NCBI RefSeq assembly: GCF_900106795.1
Contig: NZ_FNNS01000007.1
Location: 33,048-97,047 of the forward strand
Reading direction: 5' to 3'
Length of the DNA: 64,000 nt
Origin: Aequorivita viscosa
GTDB lineage: Bacteria; Bacteroidota; Bacteroidia; Flavobacteriales; Flavobacteriaceae
The position numbers and the translations under genes are program-made. Positions 8,965-20,379 of this stretch are shown one piece after another (position 1 is the first letter of the stretch; every line of letters starts with the position of its first letter). The notes below the pieces were generated by a model. That model did no database searches and was not told where the DNA came from. It worked only from the letters and a program-made list of their open reading frames with translations.

Positions 8965-9906
8965 TTATAACTTCGAAACATTTCTTTTAGCATTTTCGAA
9001 CTCTTTCACCATATCTTTCAAAATTTGAGCAGCAGGTTTAATATCGTGAATTAAGCCCGCTATTTGACCAATTTCCAATTCGCCATCGACTAAATCCCCT
9101 TCGAACATTCCTCGCTTAGCACGAGCGCGACCCAAGTGTTTTATTAAATCTTCTTTGGTTGGATTTGTTTTGTAAAGCTCTAATACACTTTCGTAAAATG
9201 GATTTTTCAACAATCGAACTGGCGTTAATTCTTTTAAAGTTAGCTTGGTATCTCCTTCTTTCGCAGCAACCACTTCTTCCTTGAAAGCCTTGTGAGCAGA
9301 ACTTTCTTCGGAAGCGACAAAACGACTTCCTACTTGCACTCCATCTGCTCCTAAAACCATTGCGGCCAGCATTCCTTCACCTGTAGCAATTCCGCCTGCA
9401 GCAATCAATGGAATATCTAACTGCTCCTTTACCATCGGAATTAAAGTGAAAGTTGTAGTTTCTTCTCTTCCGTTATGGCCACCAGCCTCAAATCCTTCTG
9501 CAACAACTGCATCAACTCCAGCTTCTTGTGCTTTTAACGCGAATTTTACACTGCTCACAACATGAACTACAACTATTCCGCGTTCTTTAAGTTTAGAGGT
9601 ATAAGTTTTTGGATTTCCAGCCGAAGTGAAAACAATTTTAACTCCTTCCGCAATAATTATATCTATAATTTCTTCAAGATTGGGGTATAACATCGGGACG
9701 TTTACTCCGAAAGGTTTGTCGGTTGCCTTTTGACACTTCTGAATGTGTTCCCGAAGCACTTCAGGATACATAGAGCCTGCGCCAAGAATCCCTAAACCAC
9801 CTTCATTTGACACAGCACTTGCCAATCGCCACCCGCTATTCCATATCATTCCAGCTTGAATGATTGGGTATTTTATTCCGAAAAGTTTCGTAATTCTATT
9901 TTCCAC
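8965..9906 (-). CDS. Nitronate monooxygenase / FabK-like flavoprotein
   Basis: A 313-residue FMN-dependent TIM-barrel protein of the NMO/2-nitropropane dioxygenase family, which includes nitronate monooxygenases and the enoyl-ACP reductase FabK. N-terminal YPIIQAGM and GGLGILGAG, central EGFEAGGHNG, and LIAAGGIATGEGMLAAMVLGA with GSRF (phosphate binding) are clear. The start is GTG, overlapping the TAG stop of the upstream subtilase gene by one base (TAGTG), so translation is probably coupled. NMO versus FabK activity cannot be decided from sequence alone; the GGHNG motif is shared by both. Confidence 0.85.
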   Translation of the reverse strand: MENRITKLFGIKYPIIQAGMIWNSGWRLASAVSNEGGLGILGAGSMYPEVLREHIQKCQKATDKPFGVNVPMLYPNLEEIIDIIIAEGVKIVFTSAGNPKTYTSKLKERGIVVVHVVSSVKFALKAQEAGVDAVVAEGFEAGGHNGREETTTFTLIPMVKEQLDIPLIAAGGIATGEGMLAAMVLGADGVQVGSRFVASEESSAHKAFKEEVVAAKEGDTKLTLKELTPVRLLKNPFYESVLELYKTNPTKEDLIKHLGRARAKRGMFEGDLVDGELEIGQIAGLIHDIKPAAQILKDMVKEFENAKRNVSKL

Positions 9907-11534
9907 TATTCTTTTATTATTTTAAAGCTTGTTGTTTTGTTGTTCGAGGTAATAGAAGCAATATACATTCCTGAAGGCAGTTGAGAGACGTCTAAACTAT
10001 TTTTCAGCTGACTGATTATAGCTTGCATTACACGTTCTCCTAACACATTATACAATGAAAATTCGGCTTGACTTACACTTTTAGGAAAAGAAACGTGTAT
10101 CTCTGAGCTTACCGGATTTGGATAAAGCGCAAACAATGTTTCCTGCAAATGCTGATCTGTACTCATTTGCAATAACGCGTTTAAAGCAATCCCAAAATCG
10201 GGGATTCCATATCCCATATTGTAAGACGGATTGTTGTAAAGATCTGCTGATTCGCGTATCGCTTGCATCACAACATCATTTTTCAAATTCGGAACAGCTT
10301 GCCATAATGAAGCAACCGCACCCGCTATAATTGGCGAACTAAATGAAGTACCGTTTGAATAATCTACTTGCCCATATTGGTTTACTATTGCCGCACTTCG
10401 TCCCTGTGCCATTACATCGGGCTTTATTACACCCGCATAATTTGGACCATAGGAACTAAAATCAACATAATCTCCAGCTGAATCGACTGCGCCAATAGTA
10501 AATGAACCAGGAGCATCGGCAGGACTACCGATGTATCCGAAACCATTTCCGTCATTTCCGGCAGAGGTCACGTTAATCATTCCTTTATCGAATGCAGCAT
10601 TCGAGCCACGTGCGCCAATTGTTGTGAATCCGTCTAAATCTTCGTATAAATGATTGTATGCTGGGTTATCAAAATCTTGATATCCAAGCGAGGTATTAGT
10701 TACATATACCCCGAGACTATCTGATCGTTCCAAGGCTTCAACCCAGTATGCTTCTTCCACTGGGCTTTCGCCATAACCATCTTCAGTGACAAAAAGGTAA
10801 TAAGATGCTTTCGGTGCAGTACCAACAAAAGCAAGATCGGGGTTCGGGTTTTCTAATATTGCAGCTGCATCACTTAAAGTAGCAGCTCCATGACTTCCAG
10901 AACCATTTGGATTTTCAATACGTTCAACAAAGTCATAATAGCCCAATAACCTACCTTCGTTTCTTATATGCGCGTAAGCAGGATTACTTAATACGTTTGG
11001 ATAGCCATTGTCCATGAACGCAACCACAATTCCATCACCATCATAACCACTTTGATGCAATTGATCTACACCAATCATATCTGTTTGGTTATAAGCAGAA
11101 CCATAATTATAATCGACTCTTCGCTCATTTTCAATTTCAAATTTATCACGAGGTGCGATTCTAGGAAAAGTTCGATTTAAACTTTTATCCATAAACTCAA
11201 CTTCGGTTACGAAAGAAAAATTTGATAGATTGTCAATAGCTGCATAAGGACCACGGACATAAACAGCGTTTAACCATTTCGATTTTGCTAAAACCGTAAT
11301 GCCAGCTATACTGTTTATCTGCGCTTTATAAGCCTCATTTAACGGAACGTCACGTTCGTCTATTTCAATCCCTTGTGCCGACTTTCGATCAAGCGCTTCT
11401 TGAGATAAAATGGTGATTGGATTTGCTATAGATGCCGCCACGTTTTCCTTGTCTGCAAAAAACACTAGCGCTTCTTCTTGTGAAAAAACAAACGATGAAC
11501 TAATAAGTAAAAAAAATAAGAATGTTTTTTTCAT
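9906..11534 (-). CDS. Secreted S8 subtilisin-like serine peptidase with T9SS type A sorting domain
   Basis: A 542-residue secreted protease. The signal peptide (residues 1-18, ending FVFSQ) directs it to the periplasm. An N-terminal prodomain-like region covers about 20-150. The catalytic triad is visible as Asp175 (FMDNGYP), His215 (GSHGAATLSD) and Ser397 (NGTSFSSPIIAG), with oxyanion Asn327 in TSAGNDGNGFG. The last 75 residues form a type A T9SS sorting domain (LYPNPVSSEIHVSF ... YNVLGERV ... LPSGMYIASI), so it should be exported by T9SS and attached to or released from the cell surface. It lies 9 bp after mnmA and overlaps the NMO start, so it is in one operon. Confidence 0.93.
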   Translation of the reverse strand: MKKTFLFFLLISSSFVFSQEEALVFFADKENVAASIANPITILSQEALDRKSAQGIEIDERDVPLNEAYKAQINSIAGITVLAKSKWLNAVYVRGPYAAIDNLSNFSFVTEVEFMDKSLNRTFPRIAPRDKFEIENERRVDYNYGSAYNQTDMIGVDQLHQSGYDGDGIVVAFMDNGYPNVLSNPAYAHIRNEGRLLGYYDFVERIENPNGSGSHGAATLSDAAAILENPNPDLAFVGTAPKASYYLFVTEDGYGESPVEEAYWVEALERSDSLGVYVTNTSLGYQDFDNPAYNHLYEDLDGFTTIGARGSNAAFDKGMINVTSAGNDGNGFGYIGSPADAPGSFTIGAVDSAGDYVDFSSYGPNYAGVIKPDVMAQGRSAAIVNQYGQVDYSNGTSFSSPIIAGAVASLWQAVPNLKNDVVMQAIRESADLYNNPSYNMGYGIPDFGIALNALLQMSTDQHLQETLFALYPNPVSSEIHVSFPKSVSQAEFSLYNVLGERVMQAIISQLKNSLDVSQLPSGMYIASITSNNKTTSFKIIKE

Positions 11535-11543
11535 AAGTAAGAT

Positions 11544-12746
11544 TTAGGAAATTACGCCACTTCCAACCAATTCCTCGTCTAGATACCAAGCAGCAAATTG
11601 GCCTTCAGTAATTGCAGATTGTGGATTGTCAAATATAACGTAAAGGCCGGAAAATCTGCGGTACAAAGTTGCTTTTTCCAATGGCTGTCTATATCGAATT
11701 CGGGCCATCACCTCCATTGTATCGTTTTCGGCGAGCTCTAAATCTTCACGAACCCAATGTATTTCTTCAGTTTTTATAAAAAGCCCTCGCCTGTATAACC
11801 CAGGGTGACTTTTCCCTTGACCTGTGTAAATAATATTTTCATCCACATCTGTATCGATTACAAATAATGGCTCTTTAGTGCCTCCAACAGCTAAACCTTT
11901 TCGTTGGCCTTTGGTAAAATAATGAGCTCCGTGATGTGTCCCAACCTCTTTTCCATCCGATTTTGAGTACACATATTTTGCCGAAAGAAACTCAAGCTGT
12001 TCCGCTTCAGAATTGAATGAAGGCGTTTCCAAATTGTAGTGCGGATGGTCGGATGGAATTTCAATAATCACTCCGTCTTTAGGGGCCAGTTTTTGCTGCA
12101 GAAACTCAGGAAGCCTTACTTTTCCTATAAAACATAATCCTTGCGAATCGCGTTTTTCGGCTGTAACCAAGTCTTGTTCCAGTGCTATTTTTCGCACTTC
12201 AGGTTTTAGTAACTCACCTACTGGGAATAAGGTTTTTGAAAGCTGCTCTTGAGAAAGCTGGCAGAGGAAGTATGATTGATCTTTATTCGAATCTTTTCCA
12301 GCTAAAAGTTGGTAAACCTTCTTATCCTGTCCATTTTTGTTTATTATAGAAGTTGATTTGCGGCAATAATGGCCTGTTGCCACAAAATCTGCACCAAGAC
12401 TTAAGGCAATTTTCATAAAAACATCAAACTTTATTTCCCGATTGCAAAGTACATCCGGATTTGGAGTGCGTCCCATTTGATATTCACGAAACATATAGTC
12501 GACTATGCGCTCTTTGTATTCTTCGCTTAAATCGACAGTCTGAAATGGAATTCCGAGTTTTTCGGCTACCAACATTGCATCGTTACTATCTTCCAACCAA
12601 GGGCACTCGTTAGAAATGGTAACTGTATCGTCGTGCCAATTCTTCATAAAAAGCCCAATAACATCATAGCCTTGCTCCTTTAAAAGATAGGCTGCTACGC
12701 TGGAATCTACACCACCGCTAAGTCCGACAACTACTCGTTTTTTCAT
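11544..12746 (-). CDS. mnmA: tRNA-specific 2-thiouridylase MnmA
   Basis: Thiolates uridine 34 of the tRNAs for Lys, Glu and Gln, using ATP and a persulfide relay. The PP-loop GLSGGVDSS is at residues 8-16. The two active-site cysteines are Cys101 ([12 protein letters not shown]) and Cys205 ([10 protein letters not shown]), with FTKGQRKGL beyond. The open frame extends 14 codons further upstream, but a perfect -7 box (12764-12771) lies between the two candidate starts. The ATG giving MKKRVVVG is therefore the real one. First gene of a three-gene operon with a surface protease and a flavoprotein. Confidence 0.95.
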   Translation of the reverse strand: MKKRVVVGLSGGVDSSVAAYLLKEQGYDVIGLFMKNWHDDTVTISNECPWLEDSNDAMLVAEKLGIPFQTVDLSEEYKERIVDYMFREYQMGRTPNPDVLCNREIKFDVFMKIALSLGADFVATGHYCRKSTSIINKNGQDKKVYQLLAGKDSNKDQSYFLCQLSQEQLSKTLFPVGELLKPEVRKIALEQDLVTAEKRDSQGLCFIGKVRLPEFLQQKLAPKDGVIIEIPSDHPHYNLETPSFNSEAEQLEFLSAKYVYSKSDGKEVGTHHGAHYFTKGQRKGLAVGGTKEPLFVIDTDVDENIIYTGQGKSHPGLYRRGLFIKTEEIHWVREDLELAENDTMEVMARIRYRQPLEKATLYRRFSGLYVIFDNPQSAITEGQFAAWYLDEELVGSGVIS

Positions 12747-12763
12747 AATAAATATAGAATGTG

Positions 12764-12771
12764 CAAAGATA
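12764..12771 (-). promoter_or_regulatory. Promoter of the mnmA operon
   Basis: The minus strand reads TATCTTTG (TAnnTTTG). A TTG lies 21 bp upstream, inside the accepted 17-23 bp spacing for Bacteroidota -33/-7 promoters. Position decides the mnmA start. Confidence 0.7.
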
Positions 12772-12907
12772 AGGCTTGTAAACGCCACAATGCAAGGTTC
12801 AGGAATACTTTGGCATTACTCCAGTGAATAGAAACCTAACTGATTCTCCTAAATTTAAATTTTAGGTAAATGAGATAAACTGGAAAAGAAAAATCTATTT
12901 GAAAATA

Positions 12908-13600
12908 CTATTCTCTATTCTTTTTTGGAAAGGTTTCTTCAACAGTTACCTTTCCGTTTTTATAGTACTTCCAAAGTCCGTGCTTTTTATTGTCCTTGTA
13001 AGCCCCCTCAATAATCAGGTTTCCATGACCATCGTAATAAGTAGCTGGACCGTGAAGGTTACCATCTTTATACTGAAACTTCTTGATTGCTACTCCCTTT
13101 GTAGAATAATAAATATTGGCTCCATCTTTAAGTCCGTTATTATAATTGACCTCCTCCGTGATTTTCCCGTTCGAATAGTAGATAGTCTGTTTTCCGTGAA
13201 GTTTTCCGTTTGAATAGGTTTCACGAATCATTGGGATTTTGGAGTTTTTATGATATGTAATCCATTCGCCGATGCGGTCTTTCCCCTTCATTTGGCCCTC
13301 ACTAACGACATTACCCTTTTTGGTAAAAAACTTAACCTCAGCTATATCATCGTTTCGATTAAATTTCTTGATGGCTTCGGGCTGATTTTTACAATCTTCA
13401 CAGTAAAATTTAAACTCGCCGATTTCCTTCCCGTGATGAAATTTTCCTTCGTATCGCAATTGCTCTGTGCCTTCGTAATACTTCTTCCAAGTACCGTGCG
13501 GCTTACCATTATCGTCTAGCTGATTAACTTGATTCTGTGAAAAAACATCAACGGGAAACAAAGTAATTCCTAAGAAAAAAACAAAAGCAATTAGTTTCAT
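12908..13600 (-). CDS. Secreted YwqK-like / MORN-repeat protein
   Basis: A 230-residue protein with a signal peptide (residues 1-21, ending DVFSQ). The rest is built from repeats of about 22 residues of the type NGKPHGTWKKYY, YSNGKLHGKQTIYYSNG and YKDNKKHGLWKYYKNG. These match MORN-like / YwqK antitoxin-family repeats, which form elongated beta-sheets. Such secreted proteins are frequent in flavobacteria and have no established function. The family name refers to a Bacillus antitoxin, but no toxin is adjacent. Monocistronic, with about 160 bp on each side. Confidence 0.85.
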   Translation of the reverse strand: MKLIAFVFFLGITLFPVDVFSQNQVNQLDDNGKPHGTWKKYYEGTEQLRYEGKFHHGKEIGEFKFYCEDCKNQPEAIKKFNRNDDIAEVKFFTKKGNVVSEGQMKGKDRIGEWITYHKNSKIPMIRETYSNGKLHGKQTIYYSNGKITEEVNYNNGLKDGANIYYSTKGVAIKKFQYKDGNLHGPATYYDGHGNLIIEGAYKDNKKHGLWKYYKNGKVTVEETFPKKNRE

Positions 13601-13763
13601 CGAGTATATTGTTTACTTGCACTATTAACGCTGAAATTGACAATCTATTTTCACCAAAAGGCGTACAGGAAATTTTGAAAACATAGTCTGATCAACATTC
13701 AGGACCTTAATATATGATTTCCTGACAATTTCACAAATGACTTAAGTTAAGCTAATTCAAAAA

Positions 13764-15650
13764 TTATTTTTTACCTGCTCTTTTCTGCTCTTCAGCCTGC
13801 TCCATCATTTCGGCCATTTTTCTTTGAAACTTGTTCTGTTTTCTAGGTTGTGCTTTCTTTACTTGAATTTTTGCGTGAATCTTTTCTTCATCTATAATGA
13901 AGTTTTTAATCACGAGCATAATACCAATGGTAATTAAGTTAGAAACAAAATAATACAACGAAAGTCCACTTGCATAGTTATTGAAGAACACCAACATAAA
14001 CAACGGTGACAGATACATTATAAATTTCATGTTTGGCATTCCCGGCTGTTGTTGCTGTTGCATGGTTTGTGCTGTTGTCATCATCATATAAATGAAAATA
14101 GCGATAGAAGCCAAAATCGGGAACAAACTTACGTGGTCGCCATAAAATGGAATATGGAATGGTAATTCTAAAATCGTATCATAACTAGAAAGATCGTCCG
14201 CCCATAAGAAACTTTTCTGACGTAAATCAAAAGCCGATGGGAAAAACGTAAAGAGTGCGTAAAAGACAGGAATTTGAAGCAGTGCCGGCAAGCATCCTTT
14301 AAGCGGACTCGCACCAGCAGAGTTTTGCAACTTCATAGTTTCCTGCTGAATTTTGATTTTGTTGTCTTTGTACTTCTCCTTAATAGCGTCCATTTCAGGT
14401 TTGAGAACCTTCATTTTAGCTTGTGCCAAATACTGTTTGTATTGGACTGGTGAAAGCAAGAGTTTTATTAAAATGGTAAGTACAATAATTGCAATTCCAG
14501 CAGGTAAAAAGTCTGATAGGAAAGCAAAAAGTGGAATGATAAGATATTTGTTTATCATTCCAAAGATACCCCATCCTAGCGGCATAGCCTCATCAAGATT
14601 ACGACCATACTTTTTAAATATTTGGTAATCGGAAGGACCGTAATACATATTCATATTGTACGATAAAGCTCCGTTTTTAGGCTCTAAGAGCATTCTTGCA
14701 TCGTACCGTTTGGTGTAAACAGTATCAATTTCTTCGTCGTGAACAAGGTCTTCAGATTTAAGAACAACTTCCTTGAAAGGAGTATCTGTAAGTAGCATTG
14801 AACTAAAGAAATGCTGACGGAAGTTCATCCAAGTAACATCTTTCTCTACTTCTTGGTCATCTCCAGATGGTGAAAGTTTAGAGTGTTTCCCGTTTTCGTA
14901 TTCATAGGTTAAACGCGTATATCGGTTTTCGTATGAAATACTTTTTGCGTGACGATATCCTTTTAATTGCCAATCTAAATACATTGGTTGCGATGTATTT
15001 AAAACCCCGTCTAATCCTTGGCTATTGATGCTAAAATCCATCATATACTCACCTGGATGTAGCGTATATCGGTATTCGATAAAAGCATTTTCTGAAGTTT
15101 TAAGCCTCATTGTAAGCACATTATCTTCACCATTTTTACTCAGCGTTGGTTGAAAGTATAATTCTTCTGTATTTAAAATTCTATTTTCTGCTGTAAACTG
15201 AAGGTTTAATGAAGCATTTCCGTCTTTAATCAGATAAACCGGAACAGAATCGTATTTAGTGATATTCTTTAAGCGAGCTTCAGTGATATACCCTCCTTTA
15301 TTACTAACTTTTAAGAAAAGGACATCGTTTTCAAAAACAGTAACATCATCTTTTGCTGAAGGTAGCGTTCCTGAATAAGCAAAAGATCCTAATCTATTCT
15401 TAAGTTGATCCAGCGCGAGTGAATCTCCTGATTTTAATGAAGCAACAGAATCGGATATTCCCTGTGCTAAAGTGGTATCATTATTTGTAACCTGTGCAGC
15501 TTCTGTATTCGCTTTTGCAGCAGCTTCAGTTCTTGCTTTTTCCTGAAGTTCTTCCTCGGTAGGTTGGTTGGCATAAAGCATCCATACTAAGATACCACCA
15601 ATCAATAAAAAACCTAAAAGTGAGTTAATGTCGAAATTTTTCTTTTCCAT
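13764..15650 (-). CDS. yidC: Membrane protein insertase YidC
   Basis: Inserts and folds inner-membrane proteins, alone or with Sec. At 628 residues it has the Gram-negative layout. TM1 lies at residues 10-27, then comes a large periplasmic beta-domain (about 60-340), then the conserved core with segments near 365-400, 455-475, 505-530 and 545-580. The core includes KQYLAQAKMKVLKPEMDAIK and GASPLKGCLPALLQIPVFYALF. The C-terminal tail is lysine-rich and can contact ribosomes. Gene order yidC downstream of pyrG on the same strand is usual in Flavobacteriaceae. Confidence 0.96.
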   Translation of the reverse strand: MEKKNFDINSLLGFLLIGGILVWMLYANQPTEEELQEKARTEAAAKANTEAAQVTNNDTTLAQGISDSVASLKSGDSLALDQLKNRLGSFAYSGTLPSAKDDVTVFENDVLFLKVSNKGGYITEARLKNITKYDSVPVYLIKDGNASLNLQFTAENRILNTEELYFQPTLSKNGEDNVLTMRLKTSENAFIEYRYTLHPGEYMMDFSINSQGLDGVLNTSQPMYLDWQLKGYRHAKSISYENRYTRLTYEYENGKHSKLSPSGDDQEVEKDVTWMNFRQHFFSSMLLTDTPFKEVVLKSEDLVHDEEIDTVYTKRYDARMLLEPKNGALSYNMNMYYGPSDYQIFKKYGRNLDEAMPLGWGIFGMINKYLIIPLFAFLSDFLPAGIAIIVLTILIKLLLSPVQYKQYLAQAKMKVLKPEMDAIKEKYKDNKIKIQQETMKLQNSAGASPLKGCLPALLQIPVFYALFTFFPSAFDLRQKSFLWADDLSSYDTILELPFHIPFYGDHVSLFPILASIAIFIYMMMTTAQTMQQQQQPGMPNMKFIMYLSPLFMLVFFNNYASGLSLYYFVSNLITIGIMLVIKNFIIDEEKIHAKIQVKKAQPRKQNKFQRKMAEMMEQAEEQKRAGKK

Positions 15651-15860
15651 ATTCAGTCGCCGAATTTATGTGCGATTGTTTTTAATAACTCCGAAAGTAG
15701 TTTCGGAAGCTTGATTTAAAATATTTATTTATTACACCTACAAGCTATTTAAAACCTTGCAGAATATTTTGAGACCTTTTAGAACACCCTTATGACTTTG
15801 CAAAAAGACTTGGAACTAATTGCAAGAATCCCGCCTTTTTATTACTTACGCCAAATTGTC

Positions 15861-17501
<1,641 letters not shown>

Positions 17502-17513
17502 CTATACGGGGTG

Positions 17514-17521
17514 CAAAGGTA
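17514..17521 (-). promoter_or_regulatory. Promoter -7 box of pyrG
   Basis: The minus strand reads TACCTTTG, matching TAnnTTTG, 34 bp upstream of the pyrG ATG. Confidence 0.65.
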
Positions 17522-17565
17522 CATTTTATTGTGGAAGGGAAAGGATGAAAATTTAAAAATAAGAC

Positions 17566-17591
17566 CCCGAAACAAAAAATTAAGTTTCGGG
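17566..17591. repeat. Inverted repeat between pyrG and the DUF2207 gene
   Basis: CCCGAAAC and GTTTCGGG form a perfect 8-bp stem with a 10-nt loop. Neither flank has a T-run, so it is not a textbook intrinsic terminator, but it could end or stabilise the minus-strand LemA/DUF2207 transcript. Confidence 0.45.
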
Positions 17592-17749
17592 CGTTATGAA
17601 ATCCTTTTATAGCTCACTAACAGAACCTTATACTTTGTAATATCGCTATCAAATTTAGCGATATAGCTCTAAATTTATTTTTTTGAAAAGATAAGATTAT
17701 CCACTAAAAAATTCTGAGGCAAAAACAATAATATTTCTACTTGAGAACA

Positions 17750-19435
17750 CTACCAACTTCCGCCGCCACCGCCGCCAAATCCACCTCCGGAGGATCCGCC
17801 ACCCGAAGAGCTGCTCGAAGGCGAACTAACCATTACAGACTGAGCCGACGTCATGGCTCCTGAAAATGAATTTGCGAAATTGTGCATTGTAAACGCACCC
17901 GTAGAGGAAGTGTACCAACTAGGTGGTTGCAAGTTGAGCGATTCAAACTTCTTTGCCCATTGGTCGAATAAACCAAAAGCAACGGCATAAGCCATGGTTG
18001 TTTCAAAATAATTAGGACTATCTTGTAGTAGCATCTTCAACTTATTTTGTTCAGCGACTTTTATAAATTGTTTAAAACCTTTTAAATCTGAAAGCACTCG
18101 GTTCCCGATAGCGTTTTTCTTAACCAAATAAGTGGTCATAATCATCAAGAAAATAGTTACTGGAACCACAGCAATAGCCGCTATCAATCCCCAAGTAAAT
18201 AGAAACACAAAAAACAACAAAACGTTCCCGAGTAAAAAGCCTATAGTCACATAATTCTTAACCTTTCGCGCTTTTGGGTCGTAATAAACCTGTGCCTTGT
18301 CCTTTAGTTTTTCTTTGGCACTACTCATGGTTGTATAGAATGAATCCTTTAGGCTACTGATAAGCACCTCGACTCCCGGAACATCTTCAGTTCCAAAAAG
18401 CCCTCTAAAAATCTGCTCTTCATAATCTGGGGAATCTGCAGGTAGCGTTTTAAGCATAGTTAGTTTGGTATCATCTTTTCCAAACCATCCGTTTTTAGGA
18501 ATTTGCTCCATTTTAATAATTCCCCTTGAACCCCAACAAGGAATTAACGCTATTAAATCTGGAGTATCTGCTCGGTCATCAATTAAAAAACCAGCCATGG
18601 CAGGATCTATCCCACTTGGTGGAAAATAACTGATTGTTGCTACCACATCATCGTCCTTACCATACTTATCCCAAATTCTATAAAATACAATCAAAATTGT
18701 TGCGAGAATAAGCGTCCAACCATAATTTGTCCAAAATGGCCAAAATGGTTTAATTTCCTTTATAGCACCCTGCGGAAGATTTAATAAAACTGTAACGCTA
18801 TCTCCTTTATACGAAGTGAAACCGTCAAGGCTACCCACTGTAAAAACGCCATTACCGTAACTTATTTGAAACTCATCACTTTCTTCCGATTCACCAACAG
18901 CTCCTGAATAAACGAAAAAATCATCGTCACTTACACTCACCTTTTCGGGTACATGAATTGTAAAGTTTAATTGTTTAAAAACGGTATTCCAGTCGGCAGG
19001 TTTTACATTCCAATAAAACAGAACCTGATCTTTTTCAAAAAGAAAAGCACCATACACCCTATATCTTATTTCATAATGCTGAGGGCCAATAAGCGTAATA
19101 TCCTTATCCCCTATTTTAATTTCCAAATAATCACTGAGTTTTTGAATAAAGTCTGGGTCGGCTTCAAAATTATAGTTCGGAACTTCGACATTTCTTATTT
19201 TAATACGTCGATTCTCCTCAATTCCGTCTTCGTTTATTAAATCGTAGGAAGTCTGAATATTTCTATAAATTCCATGTTTATAATCAGTAAAAGTAAGGTC
19301 GTATTTCTCTACGACATCAAAATAACCATCGGCATTTATAAAGATATCAACCTGGGCGCTATCCACTTCGAAATCTTGGGTAAATCCTTTCAGAATACCC
19401 AACAACATTAATAGAAGAAGAATCAGGTTTTTCAT
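17750..19435 (-). CDS. DUF2207 family predicted membrane protein
   Basis: A 561-residue protein. A signal peptide (1-19, ending GFTQ) leads an extracytoplasmic DUF2207 domain with beta-rich sequence such as YGKDITL-like strands (about 20-215). TM segments lie near 230-250 and, as a pair, near 385-435. A cytoplasmic domain follows, and the extreme C-terminus is Ser/Gly-rich (repeated SSSSS and GGGG, ending GSW). Function is unknown; DUF2207 proteins commonly occur beside LemA, as here (24-bp gap). The Gly-rich tail is typical of the family and not a sign of damage. Confidence 0.85.
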   Translation of the reverse strand: MKNLILLLLMLLGILKGFTQDFEVDSAQVDIFINADGYFDVVEKYDLTFTDYKHGIYRNIQTSYDLINEDGIEENRRIKIRNVEVPNYNFEADPDFIQKLSDYLEIKIGDKDITLIGPQHYEIRYRVYGAFLFEKDQVLFYWNVKPADWNTVFKQLNFTIHVPEKVSVSDDDFFVYSGAVGESEESDEFQISYGNGVFTVGSLDGFTSYKGDSVTVLLNLPQGAIKEIKPFWPFWTNYGWTLILATILIVFYRIWDKYGKDDDVVATISYFPPSGIDPAMAGFLIDDRADTPDLIALIPCWGSRGIIKMEQIPKNGWFGKDDTKLTMLKTLPADSPDYEEQIFRGLFGTEDVPGVEVLISSLKDSFYTTMSSAKEKLKDKAQVYYDPKARKVKNYVTIGFLLGNVLLFFVFLFTWGLIAAIAVVPVTIFLMIMTTYLVKKNAIGNRVLSDLKGFKQFIKVAEQNKLKMLLQDSPNYFETTMAYAVAFGLFDQWAKKFESLNLQPPSWYTSSTGAFTMHNFANSFSGAMTSAQSVMVSSPSSSSSGGGSSGGGFGGGGGGSW

Positions 19436-19459
19436 TTCAAATAATTCAATCGAAATTTG

Positions 19460-20017
19460 TTAATCAAAACTCACCTTTACATTTTCACGACTCGCCTCAT
19501 CGGTTTCAAAAAAGTCGAAATGCTGATATTTAAACATACTAGCGAACACAACACCTGGAAAGCTTTCGCCATAGGTATTATTTTCGCGAACGGTTCCGTT
19601 GTAATAGCGCCGACTACGCTCTAGGTTAATTTCAATTTCATTAAGCTTTTGTTGAAGATCCAAAAAGTTGGAATTAGCCTTTAAATCTGGATAAGCTTCA
19701 CTCAATGCAAAAATACTGCGTAGCGTTTGTTGCAATTGGTTTTCGGCTTTTATTTGCGCATTAATATCATCGCTAGGAACAGCCATTGCAGCATTTCGAG
19801 CATTAATAACACTTTCCAAAGTAGTTTTTTCGTGAGCGGCATACCCTTTTACGGTTTCCACAAGATTTGGAATCAGGTCGTATCTGCGTTTCAGCGCAAC
19901 GTCAATATTACTCCAGGCATCCTTTACGAGATTTCGATTTTTAGCAAAACGGTTGAAAATGTTTACAAGAAAAAAGCCCAATGCTAAAACAATTGCGAGG
20001 AAAATCAGTAAATACAT
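19460..20017 (-). CDS. lemA: LemA family protein
   Basis: A 185-residue membrane-anchored protein. One N-terminal TM segment (residues 2-20) is followed by a helical LemA domain: WSNIDVALKRRYDLIPNLVETVKGYAAHEK, VINARNAA, and YNGTVRENNTYGESFPGVVFA near the end. The family is widespread but its biochemical role is unclear. It is first in a two-gene unit with the DUF2207 protein, an association that suggests a joint envelope function. Confidence 0.93.
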   Translation of the reverse strand: MYLLIFLAIVLALGFFLVNIFNRFAKNRNLVKDAWSNIDVALKRRYDLIPNLVETVKGYAAHEKTTLESVINARNAAMAVPSDDINAQIKAENQLQQTLRSIFALSEAYPDLKANSNFLDLQQKLNEIEINLERSRRYYNGTVRENNTYGESFPGVVFASMFKYQHFDFFETDEASRENVKVSFD

Positions 20018-20379
20018 AGCTTCAAAAATTAAGGGTTAGTAGTTTTTGGATTATATAAAATTACCCAATAAATAACGAACTAAGGTAGTGATTTTTATTG
20101 TTTTTGAATTGATGTTTTTGAAGATGAATTAGAAGTACTTTATACTATAAAAAGACGTTAAGAAAAAACGGGGTTTAAAATAATATTTTCAATTATCGAC
20201 TTAAAATTATAAAGCAAATTGAAGTATAAAGTGCATTGATAATTAACAGAAAAACGTGGAAACACACTATCAAATTATCGGAATCTGAGTTTTTAAGCTT
20301 GTAAAAAAGCATTGAAAACACAGAATATCAACCAAAAATAGAACTAAAAAACTTTGAGTATTAAAAAAATGAAGAATAG
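20018..20379. other. Intergenic region with no recognised element
   Basis: This 362-bp, very AT-rich gap lies upstream of lemA and downstream of the methyltransferase gene. It must carry the lemA promoter and possibly a terminator, but I find neither a clear TAnnTTTG box nor a stable hairpin with a T-run. Confidence 0.5.

Noticed and set aside
11544..12788. Longer mnmA start at 12788
   Set aside because: A perfect TAnnTTTG promoter box lies between the two starts, and the family N-terminus begins at MKKRVVVG.
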